Of a DNA stretch of 64,000 nt, positions 46,593 through 56,004 are shown in pieces. Each line of letters begins with the position of its first letter. Within the stretch, counting starts at the first letter, position 1. A program made the translations under genes and the position numbers. A model generated the notes under the pieces. It ran no database searches, was not told where the DNA came from, and saw only the letters and a list, made by a program, of their open reading frames with translations. Origin of the DNA: CAWFPR01 sp963817635 (GTDB lineage: Bacteria; Acidobacteriota; Vicinamibacteria; Vicinamibacterales; 2-12-FULL-66-21); contig CAWFPR010000002.1 in NCBI GenBank assembly GCA_963817635.1, forward strand, positions 62,001 to 126,000. Direction: 5' to 3'.

Positions 46593-46693
46593 GGCCCCGA
46601 CGCGGCTGTGTCGAGGCGGGCAGATGGCGCGCTGGATCGTCGTCGACCGCCGGGTCGTCCTACGCGTACGGGCTCCGCGCCGGAAAACGGCTC

Positions 46694-46724
46694 GGCTAAA
46701 TGCCCTGAAGGTAGGTATTTAGCC
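46694..46724. promoter_or_regulatory. Inverted repeat upstream of clpC promoter
   Basis: GGCTAAATGCC at 46694-46704 pairs with GGTATTTAGCC at 46714-46724 (10 of 11 bp, nine-base loop). It sits just upstream of the -35 and could be an operator or a terminator for RidA. Confidence 0.6.
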
Positions 46725-46734
46725 TGAAAATCCA

Positions 46735-46763
46735 TTGGCCGGGGCCTGGCTTTGCCGTATAAT
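46735..46763 (+). promoter_or_regulatory. clpC promoter
   Basis: TTGGCC (46735) and a perfect TATAAT (46758-46763) with 17 bases between. Transcription would start near 46770, about 34 bases before the ATG. Confidence 0.65.
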
Positions 46764-46767
46764 TGCC

Positions 46768-46789
46768 GGGAGGCCAGTCCCTCCTTTTT
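46768..46789 (+). terminator. Short hairpin plus T-run in clpC leader
   Basis: GGGAGG-CCAGT-CCCTCC followed by TTTTT. It lies between the predicted start of transcription and the ATG, so it could attenuate clpC. Confidence 0.5.
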
Positions 46790-46803
46790 CATAGGTCAAC
46801 CGG

Positions 46804-49239
46804 ATGTTCGAACGCTACACGGAACGCGCGCGCCGGGTTCTCTTCTTCGCGCGCTACGAGGCCAGCCAGCTCGGCAGCATCTCGATCGAGACCGAGCACC
46901 TGCTGCTCGGGCTCATACGGGAAGGCAAGGGGCTGACGAGCCGCATCTTTGCCCGCTCGCACCTCTCGCTCGAGAGCATTCGCAAAGAAATCGAGGGGCG
47001 CACCGTGTTCAGGGAGAAGGTTTCGACCTCGGTCGAGATCCCCTTCAGCGCGGAAACCAAGCGCGTCCTTCAGTACGCCGCCGAAGAGGCCGACCGGCTC
47101 CTGCACAACTACATCGGGACCGAGCACCTGCTGCTGGGCATCCTGCGCGAGGAACGCTCGGTCGCGGCGACCATCCTGATGGAAAAAGGGATGCGCCTGA
47201 CGACGGTGCGCGAGGACATCGTGGCGCTGCTGAACGAGAAGACCACGCTCACGCGCGTCAAGGAAACGCCGCTGCTCGCCGAGTTCTCGCGCGACCTGAC
47301 CGAGGCGGCGATGAAGAACCAGCTCGACCCGCTGGTTGGCCGCCGCATCGAGCTCGAGCGCGTCCAGCAGGTGCTCTGCCGCCGCACGAAGAACAACGCC
47401 GTGCTCATCGGCGAACCGGGCGTCGGCAAGACCGCGATCGTCGAGGGGCTGGCGCAGAAGGTCGTCTACGGCGACGTGCCGCACTTCCTGGCCGACAAGC
47501 GCATCCTCGCGCTCGACATCTCGCTGATCGTCGCCGGCACGAAGTATCGCGGGCAGTTCGAAGAGCGCCTCAAGGCGATCATGAAGGAGCTGACCGAGAA
47601 CCCGAACATCATCGTGTTCATCGACGAGCTGCACACGCTGGTCGGCGCGGGCTCGGCCGAAGGCTCGCTCGACGCCGCCAACATCCTCAAGCCGGCGCTC
47701 TCGCGCGGCGAAATCCGCTGCATCGGCGCGACGACACCCGCCGAGTACCGGAAGTACATCGAGAAGGACCGTTCGCTCGAGCGGCGCTTCCAGGCGATCA
47801 AGGTCGATCCGCCGAGCGAGAAAGAAACGATCGACGTGCTGATGGGCGTGAAGGACCGCTACGAGTCCTTCCATCACGTCGAGTACACGTCGGAAGCGAT
47901 CGAGGCGGCGGTTTACCAGTCCAACCGGTACATCACGGACCGGTTCCTGCCCGACAAGGCGATCGACCTCGTGGACGAGGCCGGCGCGCGCGCGAAGCTG
48001 CGCGAGGCCGGCTACAGCGAGGAGTTCGGCGAGATCAACCGCAGCATCCGCGTCGCCGTCGAGCAGATGGAAACGGCCGTCTCGGAGAAGAACTTCGAGA
48101 AGGCGCAGTTCTATCGCGACCAGGAAGTCCAGGCGCGCGAGAACCTGCAGTTCGTGCGCGAGAAGTTCGACGTCAAGACGAACACGCGCCGCGTGGTCGT
48201 CGGCAAGACCGAGATCGACGAGGTCGTGTCGAAGTGGACCGGGGTGCCGCTGACGTCAATCAACCAGGACGAGGGGGACAAGCTCCTGCAGATGGAGCAG
48301 GCGCTGCACGGCCGGGTCATCTCGCAGGACGCGGCGATATCCGCCATCTCGCGGGCCATCCGCCGGTCGCGGGCCGGGCTCAAATCGCCCAACCGGCCCG
48401 TCGGCAGTTTCATCTTCCTCGGGCCAACCGGCGTCGGGAAGACGGAGCTGGCGCGCGCGCTGGCCAATTTTCTGTTCGGCAGCGACCACGCGCTCATCCG
48501 CTTCGACATGTCCGAGTACATGGAGAAGCACTCGGTCTCGAAGCTGATTGGATCGCCGCCCGGATACGTCGGCCACGAGGAAGGCGGCCAGCTCACCGAG
48601 AAGGTGAAGCGCAATCCGTATTCGGTCGTGCTGCTCGACGAGGTGGAAAAGGCGCACCCGGACCTGTTCAACATCCTGCTGCAGGTGTTCGAGGACGGGC
48701 ACCTGACCGACGGGCTCGGCAACCGGGTGAACTTCAAGAACACCATCATCATCATGACGTCGAACATCGGCGCCCGCTTCATCCAGAAGAAGGCGTCGCT
48801 CGGGTTCCAGACCGCTGACACGAGCGCCATCGCGCGCAGCGTCAACGACATGGTGCTGGGGGAGGTTCGCAAGACGTTCAACCCGGAGTTCATCAACCGG
48901 ATCGACGAGATCATCGTGTTCGAGGCGCTGTCCGACGACGACCTGCGCACGATCACGCGCCTCCTCGTCAAGCAGGTGAACGAGAACCTGGTCGATCGCA
49001 AGCTGCACCTGGAGCTGGGGCAGGACGTCATCGACTGGATCATCGAACAGACGTGCAAGGACCGCTCGTATGGCGCGCGCCCGTTGCGCCGGGCCATCCA
49101 GCGCTACATCGAGGATCCGCTCTCGGAGGAGCTCATCCGCGGCCATTTGAAGGGTGGAGAGATCGAGGTGTACCTGGACGCCGGCATCCTGTCCTACCGC
49201 ACTGCGGGCGTGGCGGAGTCCGGCCGCCGGCTGGCCTGA
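46804..49239 (+). CDS. clpC: ATP-dependent Clp protease ATPase subunit ClpC
   Basis: An 811-residue Hsp100. N domain repeats (ERYTERARRVLFFARYEA, IGTEHLLLGILREERSVA), first AAA+ with GEPGVGKT (203-210), UVR-like linker (NFEKAQFYRDQEVQARENL near 430), second AAA+ with GPTGVGKT (540-547) and FIQKKASLGF. The UVR segment marks ClpC and not ClpA or ClpB. It unfolds substrates for ClpP and stress response. Frame intact. clpP and mcsB are not in the window. Confidence 0.96.
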   Translation: MFERYTERARRVLFFARYEASQLGSISIETEHLLLGLIREGKGLTSRIFARSHLSLESIRKEIEGRTVFREKVSTSVEIPFSAETKRVLQYAAEEADRLLHNYIGTEHLLLGILREERSVAATILMEKGMRLTTVREDIVALLNEKTTLTRVKETPLLAEFSRDLTEAAMKNQLDPLVGRRIELERVQQVLCRRTKNNAVLIGEPGVGKTAIVEGLAQKVVYGDVPHFLADKRILALDISLIVAGTKYRGQFEERLKAIMKELTENPNIIVFIDELHTLVGAGSAEGSLDAANILKPALSRGEIRCIGATTPAEYRKYIEKDRSLERRFQAIKVDPPSEKETIDVLMGVKDRYESFHHVEYTSEAIEAAVYQSNRYITDRFLPDKAIDLVDEAGARAKLREAGYSEEFGEINRSIRVAVEQMETAVSEKNFEKAQFYRDQEVQARENLQFVREKFDVKTNTRRVVVGKTEIDEVVSKWTGVPLTSINQDEGDKLLQMEQALHGRVISQDAAISAISRAIRRSRAGLKSPNRPVGSFIFLGPTGVGKTELARALANFLFGSDHALIRFDMSEYMEKHSVSKLIGSPPGYVGHEEGGQLTEKVKRNPYSVVLLDEVEKAHPDLFNILLQVFEDGHLTDGLGNRVNFKNTIIIMTSNIGARFIQKKASLGFQTADTSAIARSVNDMVLGEVRKTFNPEFINRIDEIIVFEALSDDDLRTITRLLVKQVNENLVDRKLHLELGQDVIDWIIEQTCKDRSYGARPLRRAIQRYIEDPLSEELIRGHLKGGEIEVYLDAGILSYRTAGVAESGRRLA

Positions 49240-49492
49240 GCTCCGGGGCCCCTTCGCTTCGGGCCCGGCTTCGGCGTGGCAGTCCGCCGTCGCGGCGGGA
49301 GTCGCGCGGCCAGGCGGCTGGCCGCGCCGGGCGTGGCACGACAAAGGCCGACGGGTGGTCTTGCACGTCTAAGATCCAGTAAACTCATAGCTTGGCCCTG
49401 GCACGGGATCCGTGTGCGGGTCGGGCGTCCGGACCGCGCCCTGGCGCGCCTCTGGTTCGGTTCGCGTCGGCGTGGCAGGCCCCCGAATATCT

Positions 49493-52267
49493 ATGCGAGT
49501 TCTTGCTCTGTTCCTTGCCGCCCTGATGGGGGTGGCCTCAGCGGCACATGCCGGGCAGGCTCAGGCCGCCGCGGCGCCGCAGGACCCGGCCGTTCAGGCG
49601 CCCCCCGCCTCGGCGGAGGCCGTGCCGTTGCCGACCACGATCTGCGGCCTGACGGTGCCCGCCCCGTCGGCTCTCCCGCCCGCCGGATCGGCGCCCGTGT
49701 TCTACACCGTCCTGCTGTGTTTCGGCCGCCAGGGGGGATCGCCGGTCGTCGAAGCGAACACGTATCTCTACTGGATGGAGGCGGCCAAGCGCGTGAGCCG
49801 TCCGTCGGAGAACCGCTGGGTTCCGTACGACGAGTCGCTCGAACAGGTCGTGCTCGGCGACTTCAAGCGCCTCTGGGCCACGGAGTTTCTCGACGACCTC
49901 ATCATCGACGTGCGCGACGTCCGCTTCTCCAACGGCGTGATCGGCAAGGTCGTCGTCTACGACATGGAGGAGCGGCAGCGCGTCAAGATCGTGGACTACG
50001 TCGGGTCGAAGCGCGTCGAGCAGTCGAAGATCGAAGACGAGCTGAAGAAGAAGGGGATCACGATCCGGCTCGACTCGTTCATCGATCCCGGGCTCGTCCG
50101 CCAGGTCGCTGGCATCGTCCGCAGCCTGTATGCCGAAAAGGGCTACGAGTTCGCCGACGTGAAGCCGGAAATCAAGGAAGTCGCCGGCGGGCCGAAGCTG
50201 GTGCACCTCACCTTCCATATCGACGAAGGGCCGAAGGTCAGGATTCGCGACGTGGACTTCGTCGGCAACAAGGCCATCAGCGATCGCAAGCTCGAAGGCA
50301 AGCTGAAGGAGAACAAGTCCAAGGGCTGGCTGTCGTTCATCCTCGGCGGCGGCACCTACAAGGAAGAGAAATTCGCCGAGGACGCCGAGAACGTCGAAGC
50401 CTTCTACCGCGACAAGGGCTACATCTCGGCGCGCGTCGGGCAGCCGCAGCTGAAGATCCTGGAAGACTCGAAGGACGCGACCGTCCGGTGGGTGCAGTTG
50501 CGCATCCCGGTGACCGAAGGCAACCGCTACAAGATCGGCAACTTCACGTTCGACGGCAACACGATCGTCGATGCGAAGGCGCTTCGTCCGCTCTTCAAGC
50601 TCGATTCGGGCGACTACTACAGCGAGAAGAAGGTCCGGAAGGGGCTGGAAAAGGCGCGGGAAGTGTACGGCACCGGCGGCTACTTCGAGTTCACCGCCTA
50701 TCCCGACCTTGCCCCGCGCGACCAGCCGGCCGACGGCGCGGATGGCGCGCCCTCGGCGGCCGGTCCGCCGTCGGCGGCGGCAAGGAAGCCAGGCGGTCCG
50801 CCGATCGTGGACGTGACGATGCGGGTGCAGGAGGGCAAGCAGTACTTCGTCAACCGCATCACGTTCCTCGGCAACACGACGACCCGCGACAACGTCATCC
50901 GTCGCGAGATGCGGCTCGTCGAGAGCGGCGTGTTCAACACCGAAGCGCTGAAGTACAGCGTGCGGCGGCTGAACCAGCTCGGGTACTTCAAAGCGCTCGA
51001 GGGCGACGCGATCTCGGTGGACAAGACGCCTGGCGTGGACAACAAGGTCGACGTCAAGCTGAAGTTCGAGGAGCAGAACCGCAACCAGCTCACGTTCGGC
51101 GCGGGCGTGTCGCAGTACGACGGCTTCTTCGGTCAGCTCTCGTTCCAGACGTCGAACTTCATGGGCCGCGGCGAGACCTTCACCGTGTCGGCGCAGCAGG
51201 GCAGCCGCGCGAAGAACTACCAGCTCGCCTTCAGCGAGCCGTTCCTGTTCGACCGGCCGATGACGGCCGGCGCCGATCTCTTCATCCGCGAGATCGACTA
51301 CATCGGCCTCTATACGCAGAAGTCGGCCGGCGGCAACTTCGTCTACGGTTTCCAGGTCGCCGATTTCGCGCGGATGTTCATCAACTACAGCTACGAGCGC
51401 GTGCGGGTCACGGATCTGAACGCGGCCTTCACCGATCCGCGCGTGCTCGAGAGCAATCCGTATCTGAAGGACTCCCTGCTGACCGAGCAGGGCGGGCACC
51501 GGACGATCAGCAAGATCGGCCCGAGCTACGTGTTCAACACCGTGGACAGCCCGATCTTCCCGACGACCGGCGCGCGCTATACGCTGTCGATGGACGTGGC
51601 GGGGCTGGGCGGCAACACGAAGTTCATCAACCCGCGCGCGGAAATCATCAGGTACTGGGCGCAGACGCGGCGCACCTCGCTCGGCTTCCGCCTGGCGACC
51701 GAGTACATCCGGCCGATTGGCAGCACGAGCGTGCTGCCGATTTTCGAGAAGATTTTCCTTGGCGGCGAGTATTCGATCCGCGGCTTCGATCTGCGGATGG
51801 TCGGTCCTCGCGATCCCGTACAGGGCGTGGTGATCGGCGGCAACAAGAGCCTGCTGGGCAACGTCGAGTACCTGATCAACATCGCGGGGCCGGTGCGGCT
51901 GGTGCTCTTCGCCGACGCCGGCCAGGTGCGCGACATCGGCGAGAAGTTCGCGTGGAAGGAAAGCCACTACGTCCAGCAGTACGTGCCGCCGGCCACGCCG
52001 GTTCTGAGCGATCCGTTCGCGAGCACGGGCCTGCGCGGCGATGCGAACCAGCTGTTCCCCGACCCGGAATACGCGACGGTCAAGGTGGGGGAGACCAGCG
52101 CGTTCAAGTCGTCGATCGGCGCCGAAATCCGCTTCTTCATGCCGGTGCTGAACGTGCCGTTCCGCCTGATTTTCGCGATGAATCCCAGCCGCGGCGGCGT
52201 GTTCGACAACAACGGGCAGCCCGAGAAGAAGTGGAAGTTCCGGTTCGCGGTCGGCTCGACGTTCTAA
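49493..52267 (+). CDS. bamA: Outer membrane protein assembly factor BamA
   Basis: A 924-residue Omp85 protein: signal peptide (MRVLALFLAALMGVASAAHA), several POTRA domains (about 110-610, YVGSKRVEQSKIEDELK, VDFVGNKAISDRKLEGKLK, ITFLGNTTTRDNVIRREMR), then a 16-strand barrel with EYSIRGFDLRMVG near 765 (the IRGF/LRGF motif of the L6 loop) and C-terminal Phe. It inserts barrels into the outer membrane. Upstream 49240-49492 is palindromic GC-rich sequence with no gene. skp, fabZ and lpxA follow, the usual order. Confidence 0.96.
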   Translation: MRVLALFLAALMGVASAAHAGQAQAAAAPQDPAVQAPPASAEAVPLPTTICGLTVPAPSALPPAGSAPVFYTVLLCFGRQGGSPVVEANTYLYWMEAAKRVSRPSENRWVPYDESLEQVVLGDFKRLWATEFLDDLIIDVRDVRFSNGVIGKVVVYDMEERQRVKIVDYVGSKRVEQSKIEDELKKKGITIRLDSFIDPGLVRQVAGIVRSLYAEKGYEFADVKPEIKEVAGGPKLVHLTFHIDEGPKVRIRDVDFVGNKAISDRKLEGKLKENKSKGWLSFILGGGTYKEEKFAEDAENVEAFYRDKGYISARVGQPQLKILEDSKDATVRWVQLRIPVTEGNRYKIGNFTFDGNTIVDAKALRPLFKLDSGDYYSEKKVRKGLEKAREVYGTGGYFEFTAYPDLAPRDQPADGADGAPSAAGPPSAAARKPGGPPIVDVTMRVQEGKQYFVNRITFLGNTTTRDNVIRREMRLVESGVFNTEALKYSVRRLNQLGYFKALEGDAISVDKTPGVDNKVDVKLKFEEQNRNQLTFGAGVSQYDGFFGQLSFQTSNFMGRGETFTVSAQQGSRAKNYQLAFSEPFLFDRPMTAGADLFIREIDYIGLYTQKSAGGNFVYGFQVADFARMFINYSYERVRVTDLNAAFTDPRVLESNPYLKDSLLTEQGGHRTISKIGPSYVFNTVDSPIFPTTGARYTLSMDVAGLGGNTKFINPRAEIIRYWAQTRRTSLGFRLATEYIRPIGSTSVLPIFEKIFLGGEYSIRGFDLRMVGPRDPVQGVVIGGNKSLLGNVEYLINIAGPVRLVLFADAGQVRDIGEKFAWKESHYVQQYVPPATPVLSDPFASTGLRGDANQLFPDPEYATVKVGETSAFKSSIGAEIRFFMPVLNVPFRLIFAMNPSRGGVFDNNGQPEKKWKFRFAVGSTF

Positions 52268-52340
52268 CAACAAAAATTCGGTATGATTCAGCTGGCCACG
52301 GCCACCGGCCGGATGCCTTAACAGAAGAGGGGACTGTTCG

Positions 52341-52967
52341 ATGAAAGCGTTGAAGACGATGTTCGTAGTCGTGGCATTCGGTCTCGTGCTCGCCGCCGGC
52401 CCGGCGTTCGCGCAGGCGGCCGGCACGCAGCAGCAACCGCCCGCGACTCCGCCGGCCGCGGCCCCCGCGCCGCAGGCGGAGCCGCCGAAGCCGTTCCCCG
52501 AGGGGACGAAGTTCGCCTTTGTCGATATTCAGGTGATCGCCAGCACGTCGGCCGAAGGCAAGGCCGCGACCGCGAAGCTCGACGACCTGAAAAAGAAGAA
52601 GAACGCCGAACTCGTCGCCAAGGGCAACGCCCTCAAGGCGTCGCAGGACAAGCTCCAGGCGGGCGGCAGCGTGATGAGCGACCAGGCCCGGTCCGCGCTC
52701 GAGAAGGACATCGAGAAGATGCAGCGCGACATCCAGTTCGCGCAGCAGGACGCCCAGACCGAGGTCACCGATCTCACCAACGAGCTGCAGAACGACTTCC
52801 AGGTGAAGCTGAACCCGATCATCGAGCAGCTTCGCGTGGAGAAGGGCCTGCAGATCATCTTCAGCGTTCGCGATTCGGGCATCGTTGCCGCCGACACCGC
52901 GCTGGATCTGTCCGCCGAAGTCGTCAAGCGCTTCGACGCCGCCGCCAAGACCGCGCCGAAGAAATAG
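52341..52967 (+). CDS. skp: OmpH/Skp family periplasmic chaperone
   Basis: A 208-residue exported protein. Signal peptide (MKALKTMFVVVAFGLVLAAGPAFA) and a Pro/Ala/Gln linker precede the Skp core (KFAFVDIQVIASTSAEGKAA) and a long coiled coil (about 80-165) that forms tentacles in Skp. It carries unfolded outer-membrane proteins to BamA, encoded 73 bases upstream. SD AGAGGGGAC. A GGCTCAGG-type array starts directly at the stop. Confidence 0.9.
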   Translation: MKALKTMFVVVAFGLVLAAGPAFAQAAGTQQQPPATPPAAAPAPQAEPPKPFPEGTKFAFVDIQVIASTSAEGKAATAKLDDLKKKKNAELVAKGNALKASQDKLQAGGSVMSDQARSALEKDIEKMQRDIQFAQQDAQTEVTDLTNELQNDFQVKLNPIIEQLRVEKGLQIIFSVRDSGIVAADTALDLSAEVVKRFDAAAKTAPKK

Positions 52968-53125
52968 AGGCTCAGGGCTCAGGGTCAGGGCCTCAGGGGG
53001 CAGGGCCAAGGCTCAAGCGGATAGGGCTCAGGAGTCTCCGGCCCAGGGCCCTGTCCCTTCGGCCTTTGCCATTTTCCTTTACCTTTACCATTTTACTTTT
53101 ACCATTTCCCTTTTCTCCCTCTGAT
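52968..53125. repeat. Mixed GGCTCAGG and CCATTTT arrays after skp
   Basis: Starts right after the skp stop as GGCTCAGGGCTCAGGGTCAGG, then turns into CCATTTTCCTTTACCTTTACC (reverse of the AAATGGA family) until 14 bases before fabZ. It joins two array families that are separate elsewhere. Confidence 0.85.
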
Positions 53126-53138
53126 AGACTCTCCTTCC

Positions 53139-53601
53139 GTGCAGATCAACATTCCGCAGACCCTCGAGCGACTCTGTTACCGATACCCGTCGTCGCTTGT
53201 CGATACCATCACCGAGCACGAGCCCGGAAAGCGCCTGGTCGCCGTGAAGAACGTCACGGTCAACGAGGATTTCTTCCAGGGGCACTTCCCGGGCGCGCCG
53301 CTGATGCCCGGTGTGCTGATGATCGAGACGCTCGCCCAGGTGGCGACGCTGCTGCTGATGCAGCCGACCGGACAGCCTGCCGGCGGGGCGCGCCTACCTG
53401 CGCGGGGTCGACCACGCGAAATTCCGGCGCCAGGTCGTGCCGGGCGATCGCCTGCGGCTCGAGGTCACGCTCGGCCCGCGCCGCGCGACGCTGGCGCGCG
53501 CCAGGGGAGTCGCCTACATCGGCGACGCGGTGGTGGCGGAAGCCGAACTGCTGATGGGACTCGTCGCCGACGGCAGCGGAGGCCTGCGCGAGGAGGTCAC
53601 G
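53139..53601 (+). CDS. fabZ: 3-hydroxyacyl-ACP dehydratase FabZ (frame break)
   Basis: A hot-dog dehydratase of the fatty-acid elongation cycle. The catalytic His is in FFQGHFPGAPLMPGVLMIE, and the catalytic Glu is in the LMIETLAQVATLL helix. A single extra G near 53385 breaks the frame (AGGRAYLRGVDHAKF after repair). After the fold ends (VVAEAELLMGLVADGS) no stop is found before the lpxA ATG; the same frame runs through it, so either a real FabZ-LpxA fusion or a lost stop. GTG 53139 start. Confidence 0.88.
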
Positions 53602-54405
53602 ATGCACCCGACCGCGATGGTGCATCCGCTCGCGAGAGTCGGGCAGGGGACCGTCATCGGCCCGAACGCCATCGTCGGCGAGCACGTGCGCATCGGCCGC
53701 AACTGCCGGATCGGCGCCGGCAGCATCGTCGAGGGGCATACGGAGATCGGTGACGACAACGAGCTGTTCCCGTACGTGTCGATCGGACTGCAGCCGCAGG
53801 ACCTGAAGTACCGCGGCGAGCCGACGCGGCTGACGATCGGGAGCCGGAACATTTTCCGCGAGTTCGTCACGATCCATCGCGGCACCGCCGGCGGAGGCGG
53901 GCACACACAGGTGGGCGACGACAACCTGCTGATGGCCTACGCGCACATCGCGCACGATTGCCACGTGGGCAATTCCACGATTTTCGGCAACGCCGCGACG
54001 CTGGGGGGCCACGTCCACGTCGAGGACTACGCGACCATCAGCGCGTTTTCAGGCGTGCACCAGTTCTGCCGCGTGGGCCTGCACGCCTTCATCGGCGGCT
54101 TCTCGGTCGTGACCAAGGACGCGCTGCCGTTCGCCAAGACCGTGGGCAACCGTGCACGCATCTACGGCCTGAACACGATCGGCCTCGTGCGGCGCAAGTT
54201 CTCGCCAGACTCGATCGCCAAGCTGCGCCGGGTCTACCGGCACCTCCTGCACTCGAACACGAGCCGGGCGCTCGCCCAGATCGAGCGCGATCCGACGCTG
54301 GACTGTCCCGAGGTGAAATACGTGGTGCAGTTCATCCGCTCGTCGAGCCGTGGGGTCGGCCTTCGCCGCCCGAGTCGGCGTCTTGACGAATCCGCCGAGG
54401 ACTAG
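53602..54405 (+). CDS. lpxA: UDP-N-acetylglucosamine acyltransferase
   Basis: LpxA puts the first 3-hydroxyacyl chain on UDP-GlcNAc (or UDP-GlcNAc3N) in lipid A synthesis. It is a left-handed beta helix with hexapeptide repeats (VGQGTVIGPNAIVGEHVRIG). The catalytic His is 118 in AHIAHDCHVGN; SAFSGVHQFCRVGLHAFIGG is typical. Length 267. The C-terminal GLRRPSRRLDESAED is not part of the family and is repeated almost exactly downstream of the stop (54430-54475), so it comes from a repeat. Confidence 0.95.
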   Translation: MHPTAMVHPLARVGQGTVIGPNAIVGEHVRIGRNCRIGAGSIVEGHTEIGDDNELFPYVSIGLQPQDLKYRGEPTRLTIGSRNIFREFVTIHRGTAGGGGHTQVGDDNLLMAYAHIAHDCHVGNSTIFGNAATLGGHVHVEDYATISAFSGVHQFCRVGLHAFIGGFSVVTKDALPFAKTVGNRARIYGLNTIGLVRRKFSPDSIAKLRRVYRHLLHSNTSRALAQIERDPTLDCPEVKYVVQFIRSSSRGVGLRRPSRRLDESAED

Positions 54406-54475
54406 CGGGCTACGGCCGACAAGTCGGCCTTCGCCGCCCGAGTCGCCGGCTGGATGAATCCCCCGAAGAGTAGGT
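54354..54475 (+). repeat. Duplicated tail element at lpxA 3' end
   Basis: GTCGGCCTTCGCCGCCCGAG occurs at about 54355 (inside lpxA) and at 54430, followed by similar sequence with GAATCC and a TAG at both ends. The rest of the gap to 54647 holds GGGGTCTGATCCC and GGGGTTTGCCCC boxes and palindromic GC-rich DNA, with no gene. Confidence 0.75.
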
Positions 54476-54647
54476 GAGGGCGGCTTCCGCCTTCGCCGGC
54501 CTGACATTAGAGGAGGCCGGCTTCGGCGCGACAAGTCGGCCCGAGGGGTCCCAGGGGCGGGGTCTGATCCCAGCGTCGGGGTTTGCCCCAGCGAAGGCTC
54601 GGCCGGCCCGGGCGAGTTCGTTGGGGAAGTGAAATCCCGGCGCGGGC

Positions 54648-55067
54648 TCAGGGATGGTCGACGGTGACGGTGTAGTCGGTCGGGCCGATGAGCTTTCCGC
54701 TGTCCGAAATCCGCACGCAGAGCGTGCCGATCGACGACGCCGTCCCGGTGATCGTGTTTCCCAACACGGCGTTGTCGTTGACGAGCACGAGCTGGCAGAG
54801 CGCGCCGTTCCAGGTGCCGAGGCTCAGGCTGGTGACGCTGTCGTCAGGGCTGACGGCCGTTAGTGTCGCGGTGACGGTACCGGCCGCAGAAACGACGAAC
54901 TCGTTGGTCGCGCCGCCGTTCGGCGTGATCGTGCCGGTGAACGTCTCGGTCACGGTCACCGGCGTGGTCGGAGTCGTTGCCGTGTCGTTGACCGTGTTAT
55001 CGCAAGCGGCAAAGCTGAAAGTCGCCAGAACGAGCAGCGCGAGCCCGCCACGGGAAATCGAGCGCAT
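54648..55067 (-). CDS. Putative lipoprotein
   Basis: A 139-residue exported protein. The signal ends in a lipobox (FSFAAC), with the acylated Cys at 22, then a Thr-rich linker (TATTPTTPVTVTET) and a small beta-sandwich (GTITPNGGATNEFVVSAAGT). The fold looks like a bacterial pre-peptidase C-terminal or Ig-like domain. Position between lpxA and lpxI is on the opposite strand. Function unknown. Confidence 0.75.
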   Translation of the reverse strand: MRSISRGGLALLVLATFSFAACDNTVNDTATTPTTPVTVTETFTGTITPNGGATNEFVVSAAGTVTATLTAVSPDDSVTSLSLGTWNGALCQLVLVNDNAVLGNTITGTASSIGTLCVRISDSGKLIGPTDYTVTVDHP

Positions 55068-55132
55068 TCTCTCTCCTTGAAAGCCCTGATAAACTGATGG
55101 TACTCCATGAAGTGTAACCGAACCACCCCCGC

Positions 55133-56004
55133 ATGAGCAGGATCGGGCTGATCGCCGGCAACGGCCGGTTTCCGTTCCTGGTGCTCCAGGGGGCCCGCAG
55201 CCTCGGCCATGACGTCACGGTTGTCGCGGTCAAGGAGGAGGCGTTTGCCGACCTCGAACCCGCGGCCCTGGCGGCCGGCGCCGAGCTGCACTGGGTGTCG
55301 CTCGGACACCTCGGCACATGCCTGCGGATCCTGCAGGCCGACGGAGTGACCCGTGCCGTGATGGCGGGGCAGGTCAAGCACTCGAAAATCTTCTCCGGAA
55401 TCGTGCCGGACCTGACGTTTCTGTCCGTCCTCACGAAGCTCAGGGCGCGCAACACCGATGCGCTGATTTCGGCCGTCGCCGACGTCATGCGCGACCACGG
55501 GATCGAGCTGATTGACTCGACGGCGTTCCTCGCGCCGCTCCTTGCCGGCGAAGGCACGTTGACGAACCGGGCGCCGGACGAGGAGGAGCGGGCCGACTTC
55601 GAATTCGGGTACCGCCAGGCCGACGCCATCGCCGCGCTCGACATCGGCCAGACCATCGCGGTGAAACACAGGGCCGTCGTGGCGGTCGAGGCGATGGAGG
55701 GCACCGACGAAGTGATCGGCCGCGCCGGGCATCTGGCGGGGCCCGGCGTGCGGGTCATCAAGGTGGCCAAGCCGAACCAGGACATGCGGTTCGACGTGCC
55801 GGTCGATCGGGCGTGGCGACCATCCAGGCGATGCGGGTCGCGGGCGCCACCGCCCTGTCGGTGGATGCCGGCCGGACGCTGGTGCTCGACGGGGAGCACG
55901 TCTTCAAGTCGGCCAACGAAGCGGGCATCACGATCATCGGCCGTCCCCGGTCCAGTGGGCCGGCCGTGCGCGGAGAAGGGACAAAGGAGCCTCGTGGCCT
56001 CTGA
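55133..56004 (+). CDS. lpxI: UDP-2,3-diacylglucosamine pyrophosphatase LpxI (frame break)
   Basis: LpxI (DUF1009) cleaves UDP-2,3-diacylglucosamine to lipid X, replacing LpxH. Motifs: IGLIAGNGRFPFLVLQGA near the start, GHLGTCLRILQADGVTRAVMAGQV, and ALDIGQTIAVKHRAVVAVEAMEGTD near 200. Two extra G residues near 55807-55812 break the frame (FDVPVIGVATIQAM after repair). About 290 residues. The stop overlaps the start of the oxidoreductase by 11 bases. No lpxH is present. Confidence 0.92.

Noticed and set aside
46593..46690. Short decayed coding fragment after RidA
   Set aside because: No reading frame with family resemblance; left unannotated.
49538..52426. Long open frame on the minus strand opposite bamA (also 18127-19614 plus strand opposite PBP1A and 6724-8241 opposite argS)
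   Set aside because: GC-rich codon patterns keep antisense frames open; these have no recognisable domains and lie wholly within well-supported genes.
54536..54600. Riboswitch or tRNA-like structure in the lpxA-lipoprotein gap
   Set aside because: Only GC-rich palindromic boxes (GGGGTCTGATCCC) without a conserved aptamer or cloverleaf.
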